Source: Schauerella fraxinea (GTDB taxonomy: Bacteria; Pseudomonadota; Gammaproteobacteria; Burkholderiales; Burkholderiaceae_B). Taken from it: a stretch of 64,000 nucleotides of DNA. The notes under the pieces were generated by a model. That model saw only the letters and a program-made list of their open reading frames with translations. It searched no databases and was not told where the DNA came from. The stretch spans positions 2,214,554-2,278,553 of the forward strand of contig JAVDKL010000001.1 in the NCBI GenBank assembly GCA_030849965.1, given 5' to 3'. Below are positions 50,735 through 59,392 of the stretch, in pieces (position 1 is the stretch's first letter; every line of letters begins with the position of its first letter). The position numbers and the translations under genes were made by a program.

Positions 50735-52249
50735 ATGTTCGAAGAAGCGGAATCCGACCCCCTCGTTGAGAAGGCAACCGCCAAGAAGGCGGAAGAGAAA
50801 CTGCGCACCGCCCTGCTGCAGGCCCAGTATGCGTTTCTCGAGCAATCCGATCGCGCCCTGCTCGTGGTCGTGAGCGGTATCGATGGTGCCGGTAAAGGCG
50901 CCACGATCAATCAGATCAACGAGTGGATGGATCCGCGGCATATCCAGACGCTCGCTTTCGGCGCGCCGACGCCTGAAGATGCCAGCCGCCCGTCGATGTG
51001 GCGGTATTGGAATGCGCTGCCTGCAAAAGGCCGAACCGGCATTGTGTTCGGCTCTTGGTATGCCGAACTGGCGCGGGAAGCCTACCGCAAGAAGCCGAAT
51101 CTGGTGCGCATCGAAACGCTCGCCGATGAGATTGCTGCGTTCGAAGCCATGCTGAGCCGCGAAGGCGTGCAGATCGTCAAGCTGTGGTATCACCTGTCGC
51201 GCGAGGCGCAAGCCAGCCGCACCGAGCATCTGCTGTCGGATAAAGACACGGCGTGGCAAGTGACGGCGGCCGATCGCAAGGTCGCCAAGCACTTCGATCG
51301 CTTGCGCAACGCCGGCATGGCAATGATCGATCGCACACAGTGGTCGTATGCGCCATGGATCGTGATTCCCAGCGCCGATGAAAAACTGCGTACGCTGCGC
51401 ACGGCCGAGACCATCCTGTCTGCGCTGCGGCATCCGGGTCCGAAACCGCGTCAGCAGCCGCGTTGGACGCGTGCGGCCGAGCTGAAAATGCTGGAGCAGC
51501 GCGCTGCCCACGCGGGTGCAGCCCTCGCCACCGAGCCGGTAATCGAAGGCGTGGAGAAAGAAGACTATACCGCCGAGCTGACGCGTTGGCAGGCTCGCCT
51601 GGCGCGTGCGGTGCGCAAGCGCAAGTTCGCCGAACGCTCGCTGGTGCTGGTGTTCGAAGGCCAGGATGCCGCCGGCAAAGGCGGGGCCATCCGGCGCATC
51701 ACGCACGCGCTCGATGCGCGCCAGTACAACATTGCGCAAATCGCAGCACCCAGCACCGAAGAACTTGCCCGGCCTTATCTGTGGCGCTTCTGGCGCCGTA
51801 TACCTGCATTGGGACGCATCGCGATTTTCGATCGGTCGTGGTACGGCCGCGTGCTGGTGGAACGCGTTGAAGGGTTTGCGCCCGAGCAAGCCTGGCGCCG
51901 CGCCTACCGCGAAATCAATGAGTTCGAAGCCGAATTGAACGCCGCCGGTGCAATCGTCGTGAAATTCTGGCTGGCCGTGTCGGCGGATGTGCAGTTGCAG
52001 CGTTTCAAGGAACGCGAGCAGTCGCCGTTCAAACACTTCAAGATTACCGACGAAGACTGGCGCAATCGCAAACAGTGGGATGCCTATGCGACCGCCACGC
52101 GCGACATGCTGGCCCGCACCGATACGCGGGAGGCGCCGTGGCATGTGATCCAGGCCGACGACAAACGCCAGGCCCGTCTGGATGTATTGCGCGAGGTCGT
52201 GCTTGCCGTCGAACAGGATAAGCCCGGCCGTCATGAACGCACACTCTGA
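50735..52249 (+). CDS. pap: Polyphosphate:AMP phosphotransferase (two-domain PPK2)
   Basis: 504 residues made of two PPK2 domains in tandem. Each has a P-loop: GIDGAGKG at 48-55 and GQDAAGKGG near 309; the second has the lid-type IFDRSWYGRVLVERVEGF, the first the altered VFGSWYAELAREA. Two-domain PPK2 proteins (class II) phosphorylate AMP to ADP with polyphosphate. Placement five bases after trpC, without promoter or terminator, implies co-transcription with the trp genes. Gene symbol as used for the Acinetobacter enzyme. Confidence 0.92.
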   Translation: MFEEAESDPLVEKATAKKAEEKLRTALLQAQYAFLEQSDRALLVVVSGIDGAGKGATINQINEWMDPRHIQTLAFGAPTPEDASRPSMWRYWNALPAKGRTGIVFGSWYAELAREAYRKKPNLVRIETLADEIAAFEAMLSREGVQIVKLWYHLSREAQASRTEHLLSDKDTAWQVTAADRKVAKHFDRLRNAGMAMIDRTQWSYAPWIVIPSADEKLRTLRTAETILSALRHPGPKPRQQPRWTRAAELKMLEQRAAHAGAALATEPVIEGVEKEDYTAELTRWQARLARAVRKRKFAERSLVLVFEGQDAAGKGGAIRRITHALDARQYNIAQIAAPSTEELARPYLWRFWRRIPALGRIAIFDRSWYGRVLVERVEGFAPEQAWRRAYREINEFEAELNAAGAIVVKFWLAVSADVQLQRFKEREQSPFKHFKITDEDWRNRKQWDAYATATRDMLARTDTREAPWHVIQADDKRQARLDVLREVVLAVEQDKPGRHERTL

Positions 52250-52712
52250 ACACACCGGCACGCCCGATCCCGAGTGCCCGCTATGCCGCGAAGATGGCGG
52301 CCGCGTGCTGTGGACCGGCCCCCGGCTGCGGGTGATCGATGCGGGCGAGCTCGAGTATCCCGGGTTCACGCGCGTGATCTGGCATGCCCATGTGGCCGAG
52401 ATGAGCGATCTGTCGCGCGAAGAACGCGATCTCATCATGCATGCGGTGTGGCTGGTCGAAAAAGCGCAGCGCGACGTGCTGCGACCCGACAAGATCAATC
52501 TCGCGGCCTTCGGTAACTATGTGCCGCATCTGCATTGGCATGTGATCCCGCGCTGGCGCGACGATCCGCATTTTCCCGACGCGTTCTGGTCGCCTCGACG
52601 TCGTCCGCCCACGGCCGATGCCCCGCAAGGCGCCGCACGCCTGGCGCGCCTGGAAGCATCGATGCCGGATTATCGGGTGGCGCTCGCCACCGCGCTGGAC
52701 GAACTCAGATAG
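52233..52712 (+). CDS. HIT family protein
   Basis: 159 residues from ATG 52233, overlapping the end of pap by 17 bases. Histidine-triad motif HLHWHVIPRW near 102-111 and CPLCREDGGRVLWTGPRLRV at the start. Such proteins hydrolyse or transfer nucleotide monophosphates. Co-expression with a polyphosphate:AMP kinase hints at adenine-nucleotide turnover. Its stop lies three bases from the end of the convergent sensor kinase gene. Confidence 0.9.
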   Translation: MNAHSEHTGTPDPECPLCREDGGRVLWTGPRLRVIDAGELEYPGFTRVIWHAHVAEMSDLSREERDLIMHAVWLVEKAQRDVLRPDKINLAAFGNYVPHLHWHVIPRWRDDPHFPDAFWSPRRRPPTADAPQGAARLARLEASMPDYRVALATALDELR

Positions 52713-52715
52713 CGA

Positions 52716-54269
52716 TCAGGCGACCTTGAAGGTCACTACGATACGACTGAACGGTGCATTGCGATCGACCATGATCGCGTTCGGTCCGCGGCCCGCGTAA
52801 GCCTTGATGAGGCGCATGCCCAGCCCCGTGCCTTGCGGCGTAGGGAAGGCATCGGGAAAGCCCGGGCCTTCATCTTCCACTGTGACCTTCACGTCCTTGC
52901 CCGCGGCGGCCAAGGTCACCGAGATATCGCCCTTGCCATACTTGATGGCGTTGGTGACGAGCTCGGCCGTCACCAATCCAAGCGGCGCGAGCTTTTCGGC
53001 CGGTACGGTAACGTCTGCCGGTGCCTTGAACGCGATCGATCGGTCTGAAGCCAACGCACGCAGATCCGTGACCAGACCGCTCAGATAAGCGCTGGCGTTG
53101 GTGGCCTCTTGATTGCCTTCGTACAGGCGCTGATGCACCGACGCCACCGTGAGCACGCGTGTGGCGGCGACCTGCAAGTGACTGGCGACGGTTTTGTCGC
53201 CGGCCAGATTGCCTTGCAATGCCAGCAAGGTTTGCACGAGTTGCAGGCTGTTGCTCACGCGATGATGCACTTCCTTCATCATCAATTCGGACGTGTCGAG
53301 CTTGGTTTCCTGCACCGAAATCAAATCGGCGAGGATCTGCTCGTTGGTATGACGCTCGGTGATGTCGCGCGACACAGCCACGATACGTTCGATCTCGCCC
53401 GAGTCGCCTTTGATGGGCGCCACCGATACGTCCCACCAGCGCGCCTCGCCGCGACGCGTGGGGCTGTACGCTTCGAAGCGTTCCGACTCCCCGGACATCG
53501 CCCGGCAAATGGCATGTTCTACCTTGCCGGGATCATCGATGGGCCACACCTCCCGCCATGACTTGCCCTTTACCTCGGCAAAGTCTTCGATTCCCATCTG
53601 CTGCATGCCATTGGCATTCATGAACTCGACCTGACCGTCGAGCGTCAGCACCTTGATGCAGTCGGTACTGGCGTTGAGCACGCTTTCCGACAACAGCTCG
53701 TTGCGCCGCTCGTAGCGCTCGGCGCCCACGCGTTGAATCGTCATCGAAATGACGTTGGCGATCGATTCCATGAAGACGATGTCGGCCTCGATGAAATCCT
53801 CGCCGTTGGAGCTATCCGCTTCGAGCACGCCGAACGATTCGGGGACGCCGCGAATCGGCACGTTGATCGCGCGCTTGATGCCGTGACGCAGCAGCAGATC
53901 GGGCGTGCGAAAGCGATGCTCGTCGCCCAGATGATTGGACAACACCGGTCGACCGCTGATGTACGCGTGGCCCGCAGGGCTTGCGTCATCGGCGCTAAGG
54001 GTAGCCTTGCCAATTTCGTGCTCGCCCCAACCCACGCCGTTTACGAGCAGCAGGCGATCGTCTGCAGGTTGATACTGCAGGACCTTTACGTATTGCGCAT
54101 GCACGCCACCGGCGACAACCTCGCAAGCTTGCTTGAGCACTTGAGCGATATCGCGCATCCGATGCGCGGCCATCGCAAATTCGACAGCCAGCTCATGCTG
54201 GCGCCGCAAACGCGAACTCGATACTTGTATTGCGCTCGTTACCAGCTCGTCTGCGGTTGGCTCGCTCAT
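52716..54269 (-). CDS. GAF-PAS sensor histidine kinase, HisKA_2 type
   Basis: 517 residues, soluble. GAF domain about 20-175 (AYISGRPVLSNHLGDEHRF, VPIRGVPESFGVLEADSS), PAS with PAC about 185-310 (LNASTDCIKVLTLDGQVEFM, VAVSRDITERHTNEQ), HisKA_2 phospho-acceptor in MMKEVHHRVSNSLQLVQTLL, and HATPase with ELVTNAIKYG (N box), VEDEGPGFP (G1), GTGLGMRLIKAY (G2). GAGGAAA precedes ATG 54269. No response-regulator gene is adjacent, so the partner is unknown; no transmembrane segment, so it senses an internal signal. Confidence 0.92.
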   Translation of the reverse strand: MSEPTADELVTSAIQVSSSRLRRQHELAVEFAMAAHRMRDIAQVLKQACEVVAGGVHAQYVKVLQYQPADDRLLLVNGVGWGEHEIGKATLSADDASPAGHAYISGRPVLSNHLGDEHRFRTPDLLLRHGIKRAINVPIRGVPESFGVLEADSSNGEDFIEADIVFMESIANVISMTIQRVGAERYERRNELLSESVLNASTDCIKVLTLDGQVEFMNANGMQQMGIEDFAEVKGKSWREVWPIDDPGKVEHAICRAMSGESERFEAYSPTRRGEARWWDVSVAPIKGDSGEIERIVAVSRDITERHTNEQILADLISVQETKLDTSELMMKEVHHRVSNSLQLVQTLLALQGNLAGDKTVASHLQVAATRVLTVASVHQRLYEGNQEATNASAYLSGLVTDLRALASDRSIAFKAPADVTVPAEKLAPLGLVTAELVTNAIKYGKGDISVTLAAAGKDVKVTVEDEGPGFPDAFPTPQGTGLGMRLIKAYAGRGPNAIMVDRNAPFSRIVVTFKVA

Positions 54270-54503
54270 GATGTTTCCTCGTCTCGCCTCGATGGGCCAA
54301 AAGAGGTCGCATCGATCGGCGCGATGTTAGCCTACATTTGCCGCCATCCGGCGAGAACCGGCAGATTGAATCGCAACGTCGCAAGGGGGCCACGCCTTGC
54401 TGACTAGGCGCGCGGCAAACGCAAAAGCGTCAGTGGCGCGTGGGCCTGTCCGGGGGTCGCCAACTAGTGGCACAATTTGCGCCGACGACCACCGGCCACG
54501 CCC

Positions 54504-55262
54504 ATGACGACCGACAACCGACTGCACACCTCTCTTCATTCGCTGACTGACGCGCTACCCGCATCCTGGCGCGAGGCGCTGAGCGCGCCGCCCATCAAGC
54601 AGGCGCTCGCGCAGGTGGCCGAGTATGTGGACGCCCGGGTCGAGAGTGGAGCCACGGTATATCCCGCCACGCCCTATCGCGCCTTGACCACGATCGCACC
54701 TGAAGACGTGCGCGTGGTGATCCTTGGGCAGGATCCCTATCACGGCCCGGGCCAGGCACAAGGCCTGGCCTTCTCGGTGCCCGACGATTGCCGCCGGCCG
54801 CCGAGCCTGCGCAACATCTTCAAGGAAATTGCGCGCGAGTACCCGGACGCGCCGGTCTCGCCGGCCAACGACCTGGCGTCGTGGGCAGCGCAAGGGGTGC
54901 TGCTATTGAATACATCGCTCACGGTTGAAGACGGGCAGCCCGCGTCGCATGCCAAGCGCGGGTGGGAAATCATCACCGACGCGTTGATTGCCGACGTTGC
55001 CCGTCAACCCGGTGCACGCGTCTTCATGCTATGGGGTGCGCATGCTCAGGCGAAACGTGCATTGCTTAGCCCGCGCGACGACAGATTGGTGCTGTGCGCC
55101 AATCATCCCTCGCCGTTGTCGGCCATGCGCCCGCCGGTGCCTTTCCTGGGCTGTGGACACTTCACCCAGGCGAACATGTGGCTGGAAAACCACGGCCGCC
55201 CCCCTGTGAACTGGGCCTCACCGCATACCGGGGTAGCCAGGCAAGGCACTTTTGGGGTATGA
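54504..55262 (+). CDS. ung: Uracil-DNA glycosylase
   Basis: 252 residues from ATG 54504 (in-frame TTG 54477 is an alternative; neither has a clear ribosome binding site). Removes uracil from DNA. Motif A GQDPYHGPGQAQGLAFSV with catalytic Asp, LLLNTSLTV, and motif B HPSPLSAMR with catalytic His. Divergent from the sensor kinase. Confidence 0.96.
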   Translation: MTTDNRLHTSLHSLTDALPASWREALSAPPIKQALAQVAEYVDARVESGATVYPATPYRALTTIAPEDVRVVILGQDPYHGPGQAQGLAFSVPDDCRRPPSLRNIFKEIAREYPDAPVSPANDLASWAAQGVLLLNTSLTVEDGQPASHAKRGWEIITDALIADVARQPGARVFMLWGAHAQAKRALLSPRDDRLVLCANHPSPLSAMRPPVPFLGCGHFTQANMWLENHGRPPVNWASPHTGVARQGTFGV

Positions 55263-55534
55263 TTCTCGCACTGCACAAACCAACGACTCGGCATAGGCCT
55301 CTGTAAGCGGAGACCAACACGCAGTTTTCGGGCTATTTCATGTGACCAACACATGCCCGTTCAGATGCCGAGCGTCATCGATTCCTGACCTCCTTTCCTT
55401 TCGCACCGCACTCCCCTTGTGGAATGCATGACGCGCACGGTTGATTCGGTCGGCACGATGCTCCGTCAACCGTCGCCCGTCTCGGCTAGAAGCCTTGCGG
55501 CGGCATGGTCGCTTTTCGCGGCCGAAGGAAAGTC
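55263..55534 (+). promoter_or_regulatory. Long structured leader of the DEAD-box helicase gene
   Basis: A -10-like TATGAT (55259-55264) overlaps the ung stop codon, giving a leader of about 265 bases. Perfect long-range stem CTCGGCAT (55287-55294) with ATGCCGAG (55365-55372) encloses two hairpins: 55296-55315 and CATGTG/CACATG (55339-55355). A second stem ACGGTTGA/TCAACCGT spans 55437-55473. A third pairs CCTT and CGGC (55493-55501) with GCCG and AAGG (55521-55528), burying the AAGG ribosome binding site. This looks like an RNA-based control element; family unknown. Confidence 0.55.
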
Positions 55535-57097
55535 ATGTCTTTTCAAGACCTGGGCTTGTCGCCCAAACTGTTGTCCGCGCTGGCTGATGCTGGCTTCACG
55601 ACCCCCACTTCCGTTCAAGTTGCCGCGATCCCGAAAGCGCTCGCCGGCAGCGATTTGATGGTTTCGGCGCAAACCGGTAGCGGCAAGACCGCAGCCTTCA
55701 TGTTGCCCGCCCTGAACCGTATTGCCGAGAACGCCGACCGTGGCGTTGGCGTCCAAGTGCTGGTGTTGACCCCGACGCGCGAACTCGCGATGCAGGTCAC
55801 CGACGCCACGATCGCCTACGGCAAGAACCTGTCCGATCTGCGCACCGCCACCATCGTCGGCGGCATGCCTTACGGCGCCCAATTGAAAGCCCTGTCGCGT
55901 CGCATCGACGTGCTGGTCGCTACCCCGGGCCGTCTGCTCGATCACCTGCAAGCCGGCCGCGTCAAGCTGTCGACCGTGCATACGTTGGTGCTCGACGAAG
56001 CCGACCGCATGCTCGACATGGGCTTCATCGAAGACATCGAAACGATCGTCGGCCGTTTGCCGAAAGAACGTCAAACGCTGCTGTTCTCGGCCACGCTCGA
56101 TGGCAACATCGCCAAGCTGGGCGCTACGCTGATGAACAATCCTGAGCGTCTCGAACTGGCCGGCCAGAAAGAGAAGCACAGCAACATCACGCAAAGCCTG
56201 TACTACGCGGACGACCTCAGCCACAAGCTGCAGTTGCTCGACCACGTGCTGCGCGATGCCGCACTCGATCAAGCCATCGTTTTCACGTCGACCAAGCGCG
56301 GCGCTGACGATCTGGCGGATCGCCTGTCGGAACAAGGCTTCTCGGCTGCCGCTTTGCACGGTGACATGAACCAGCGCCAACGTACCCGTACGTTGACGAT
56401 GCTCCAACGCGGTGCTTTGAAGATTCTGGTCGCCACCGACGTTGCCGCTCGCGGTATCGACGTGCAAGGCATCAGCCACGCCGTGAACTTCGACCTGCCG
56501 ATGCAAGCCGAAGATTACGTGCACCGTATCGGCCGTACCGGCCGCGCCGGTCGCAGCGGTCTGGCGTTCACGCTGGCCACGCACTCGGAACGTCACAAGA
56601 TTCGCCGCATCGAAAGCTTTACCGGCCAAACGATCGACTCCCAAACGATTCCGGGTCTTGAGCCGAAGCGCTCAGCCCGTCCGTCGAGCGATCGTCCGGG
56701 CGGCAAGCCCTTCAACAAGCGCAGCGGCCCGAGCCGTGGCGGTTTCGGCGGCGGTCGTCCGGCATTCGGCGGTAACGGCGGCGGCTACGAAGGCCGTGGC
56801 AAGCCGGCGGCGCGTCCGTCTTTCAACGCTCGCCCTGAAGGCGCTGGCGGCGGTTACCGTGGCGATCGTCCCGAAGGCGGTTCGCGTCCGGAACGTAGCG
56901 AAGGTTTCCGCGCCGAGCGCAGCGAAGGCTTCCGTGCCGATGCACCGCGTCCGAGCTTTGGTTTCCGCGGCGACAGCGACCGTCCTGCCCGTCCCCACGG
57001 TGCAGCACCGGCCGGCGCCCCCCGTGGTCCGAAGCCCGCATTCGGCAAGCGTGACGGCGCTCCCGCCAAGCGCTTCGGCAAGCCGGCTCTCGCCTAA
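55535..57097 (+). CDS. DEAD-box RNA helicase, RhlE-like, with Arg/Gly-rich tail
   Basis: 520 residues from ATG 55535 (AAGGAAAG upstream). Q motif in FTTPTSVQVAAIP, AQTGSGKT (I), PTRELAMQ (Ia), DEADRMLD (II), SATLDGN (III), and HRIGRTGRAGRSG (VI) are all present in about 370 residues. The last 130 residues are Gly/Arg/Pro-rich with repeats of SEGFRAER-like and GGGYRGDRPEGG-like units, suited to RNA binding. Role in rRNA or mRNA remodelling, often cold-related. Its long structured leader suggests RNA-level control. Confidence 0.95.
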   Translation: MSFQDLGLSPKLLSALADAGFTTPTSVQVAAIPKALAGSDLMVSAQTGSGKTAAFMLPALNRIAENADRGVGVQVLVLTPTRELAMQVTDATIAYGKNLSDLRTATIVGGMPYGAQLKALSRRIDVLVATPGRLLDHLQAGRVKLSTVHTLVLDEADRMLDMGFIEDIETIVGRLPKERQTLLFSATLDGNIAKLGATLMNNPERLELAGQKEKHSNITQSLYYADDLSHKLQLLDHVLRDAALDQAIVFTSTKRGADDLADRLSEQGFSAAALHGDMNQRQRTRTLTMLQRGALKILVATDVAARGIDVQGISHAVNFDLPMQAEDYVHRIGRTGRAGRSGLAFTLATHSERHKIRRIESFTGQTIDSQTIPGLEPKRSARPSSDRPGGKPFNKRSGPSRGGFGGGRPAFGGNGGGYEGRGKPAARPSFNARPEGAGGGYRGDRPEGGSRPERSEGFRAERSEGFRADAPRPSFGFRGDSDRPARPHGAAPAGAPRGPKPAFGKRDGAPAKRFGKPALA

Positions 57098-57105
57098 CGT
57101 CGCGA

Positions 57106-58284
57106 TTGAGAAAGCAGGCCAATTCACTTCCCGAGCTTGATCCTGCCGTACGCGCGCACAGCGCGCGCACGGCAGATGCTTTACGCGGCAACATTGCCGC
57201 GCAAGGCGGCTGGATCTCTTTCGAGCAGTGGATGGCCGATGCCTTGTATGCCCCAGGCCTGGGGTACTACGCGGCAGGTAATATCAAATTGGCCGACACC
57301 GATTCGCCCGCGTCCCTCGCGGGCGATTTCGTTACTGCGCCACAACTCACACCCGTCTTTGCCCAGACCTGGGCGCGATGCGTCGCTGAGGTATTGCACG
57401 CTTGCGCGGGCCGTACCGTGCTGGAGTTTGGCGCCGGCACCGGCGCACTGGCGGCCGACATGCTGGATGCGCTTGATGCCATGGGTGTGGCGGCGGACTA
57501 TCGCATCATCGAAGTTTCGGCCGATCTGAAAGCGGTTCAACACGCGCGTCTGGCGCGCTTCGGCAATCGGGTGCAATGGCTGGATCGCCTGCCGGATACG
57601 TTCGTGGGTTGTGTTGTCGCCAACGAAGTGCTCGATGCCATGCCGGTCACGGTGTTCGGTTTCGATGCCAACGGCGCACTGGAAGAACACGGCGTGGCCG
57701 TGGATCAGAACGACCGCTTCGTATGGTCTCCCCGCCCTGCTTCAGCCGCCCTGCAAGCGCACCTGGCCGGACGCCTGCCGGCCATGCCCGGCTATGTGTC
57801 GGAAATCAATGTGCTCGGCGAGCAATGGATTGCGGCCATGGGCCGGTGGCTCACCCGCGGCGCGGCCCTGCTGATCGATTATGGCTTTCCGCAAAGCGAG
57901 TACTACCACCCCCAACGCGCCGGCGGCACGCTGATGGCGCACCTGCGTCATCATGCACACGCCGATGTGCTGCTGCATCCGGGTGTGCAAGACATTACCG
58001 CGCACGTGGATTTCACCGCGATGGCGCAGGCCGCCATCGATCACGATCTGGATGTGATCGGCTACACCAGCCAAAGCCGCTTTCTGATGAATGCCGGTCT
58101 GCCGGCAGTGCTGCAAGCGTACGACCCCACCGACGTCGCCGCTTACGCGCGCGTAATGGGCCCGGTACAGAAGCTGGTGTCCGAAGCCGAGATGGGTGAG
58201 CTCTTCAAAGTGCTGGCCATCGGGCGCGGCATCGATACGCCGCTCACAGCTTTCGGAACGCGCGACCGCCGCCACACGCTTTGA
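57106..58284 (+). CDS. Class I SAM-dependent methyltransferase, DUF185 (NDUFAF7-like)
   Basis: 392 residues from TTG 57106, eight bases after the helicase stop; no ribosome binding site, so the start is uncertain. WISFEQWMADALYAPGLGYY at the N-terminus, SAM-binding VLEFGAGTGALAADMLD, VVANEVLDAMPV and LIDYGFPQSEYYHPQRAGGT are typical. The mitochondrial member methylates an arginine of a complex I subunit; the bacterial target is inferred at best. Convergent with cca, 16 bp apart. Confidence 0.88.
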   Translation: MRKQANSLPELDPAVRAHSARTADALRGNIAAQGGWISFEQWMADALYAPGLGYYAAGNIKLADTDSPASLAGDFVTAPQLTPVFAQTWARCVAEVLHACAGRTVLEFGAGTGALAADMLDALDAMGVAADYRIIEVSADLKAVQHARLARFGNRVQWLDRLPDTFVGCVVANEVLDAMPVTVFGFDANGALEEHGVAVDQNDRFVWSPRPASAALQAHLAGRLPAMPGYVSEINVLGEQWIAAMGRWLTRGAALLIDYGFPQSEYYHPQRAGGTLMAHLRHHAHADVLLHPGVQDITAHVDFTAMAQAAIDHDLDVIGYTSQSRFLMNAGLPAVLQAYDPTDVAAYARVMGPVQKLVSEAEMGELFKVLAIGRGIDTPLTAFGTRDRRHTL

Positions 58285-58300
58285 GGCGTCGGCCTGCCCT

Positions 58301-59392
58301 TCAAACAGCGCCTTTCAGCGCCGCCAGCCGCGCTTCGCGCACGGCCTCCTTGATGCCCGCGGGATTGGCCGCCTGACCACGTGCCACGGCACCGGCATCC
58401 ACACCACGCACGCACGCCGCATCGACCGACCAGGCCGACACCTCCACGCGCTCGTCCCACAAAGCAGCCGCTGCGAGCAGCGCCTCGAATCGCTCTGGCT
58501 TGCGCAACGCATCGGCGCGTTCAATCAACGCCAAGCGCGCATCAAGATCGTCACGTCGAGCAAGACCGTCCAGCATGATCGGCAACAGCCGCGCGTAATC
58601 CGCGCAGAGCTGCGGCACGCGCATGCGCTGGCTGAGCGCATCGCGCTCGGGCGATTCGACACACAACAGCGCATAACGTTGCGGCAAGGTCATGTTGGAC
58701 CGTGCGGCCGTGTCGACCGCCGCCAAAGCGCGCGGCGTCGCGTTAAGTTGCGGCATGATGCGTTCGAGCGCTCCGCACTGCGCCAGGATGTCGAACATGC
58801 GCGATGGTGCGGTGGCCATCAAGCCGCGTGCAACTTCTTTCCATACGCGCTCGGCCACCAAAGCGTCGGCTTCGCCTGCCTGCACCATCTCGCTGCAAAG
58901 CGCCATCGTTTCGGGCGCAACTGTGAAGTCGCCAAAACGCGCGGCAAAGCGGGCTAGCCGAAGGATGCGGACCGGGTCTTCTGAAAATGCACGGCCCACA
59001 TGGCGAAACACGCGTGCCGCCACATCCGCCGCGCCGCCCAGCGGATCGATCAGCGTGCCGTCGGCCGCCTGTGCAATGGCATTGACCGTAAGATCGCGGC
59101 GCTTGAGATCGTCGGCGAGCGTGACATCCTCACCGGTATAGAAGGTGAAGCCTTGATACCCCAAGGCGGTTTTGCGCTCGGTGCGCGCCAGGGCGTATTC
59201 CTCTTTCGTCACAGGATGCAGAAAGACGGGGAAGTCCCCGCCCACCGGCATGAAGCCCCGTTGCGTCATGGCTTGGGGCGTGCTGCCCACGACCACCCAA
59301 TCGCGATCGCCGGCGGGCAGGCCAAGCAAGGCGTCGCGCACGGCGCCGCCCACCACGTAAGCCTGCAACCCCGCCGTGGCGCTGTCCGTCAT
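58301..59392 (-). CDS. cca: CCA tRNA nucleotidyltransferase
   Basis: 363 residues from ATG 59392, overlapping the stop of the lytic transglycosylase gene (ATGA); the longer frame to 59590 lies inside that gene. Class II enzyme: [12 protein letters not shown], catalytic [20 protein letters not shown] and [15 protein letters not shown]. No HD domain, in contrast to the longer E. coli protein. Adds or repairs the 3' CCA of tRNAs. Confidence 0.95.
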   Translation of the reverse strand: MTDSATAGLQAYVVGGAVRDALLGLPAGDRDWVVVGSTPQAMTQRGFMPVGGDFPVFLHPVTKEEYALARTERKTALGYQGFTFYTGEDVTLADDLKRRDLTVNAIAQAADGTLIDPLGGAADVAARVFRHVGRAFSEDPVRILRLARFAARFGDFTVAPETMALCSEMVQAGEADALVAERVWKEVARGLMATAPSRMFDILAQCGALERIMPQLNATPRALAAVDTAARSNMTLPQRYALLCVESPERDALSQRMRVPQLCADYARLLPIMLDGLARRDDLDARLALIERADALRKPERFEALLAAAALWDERVEVSAWSVDAACVRGVDAGAVARGQAANPAGIKEAVREARLAALKGAV

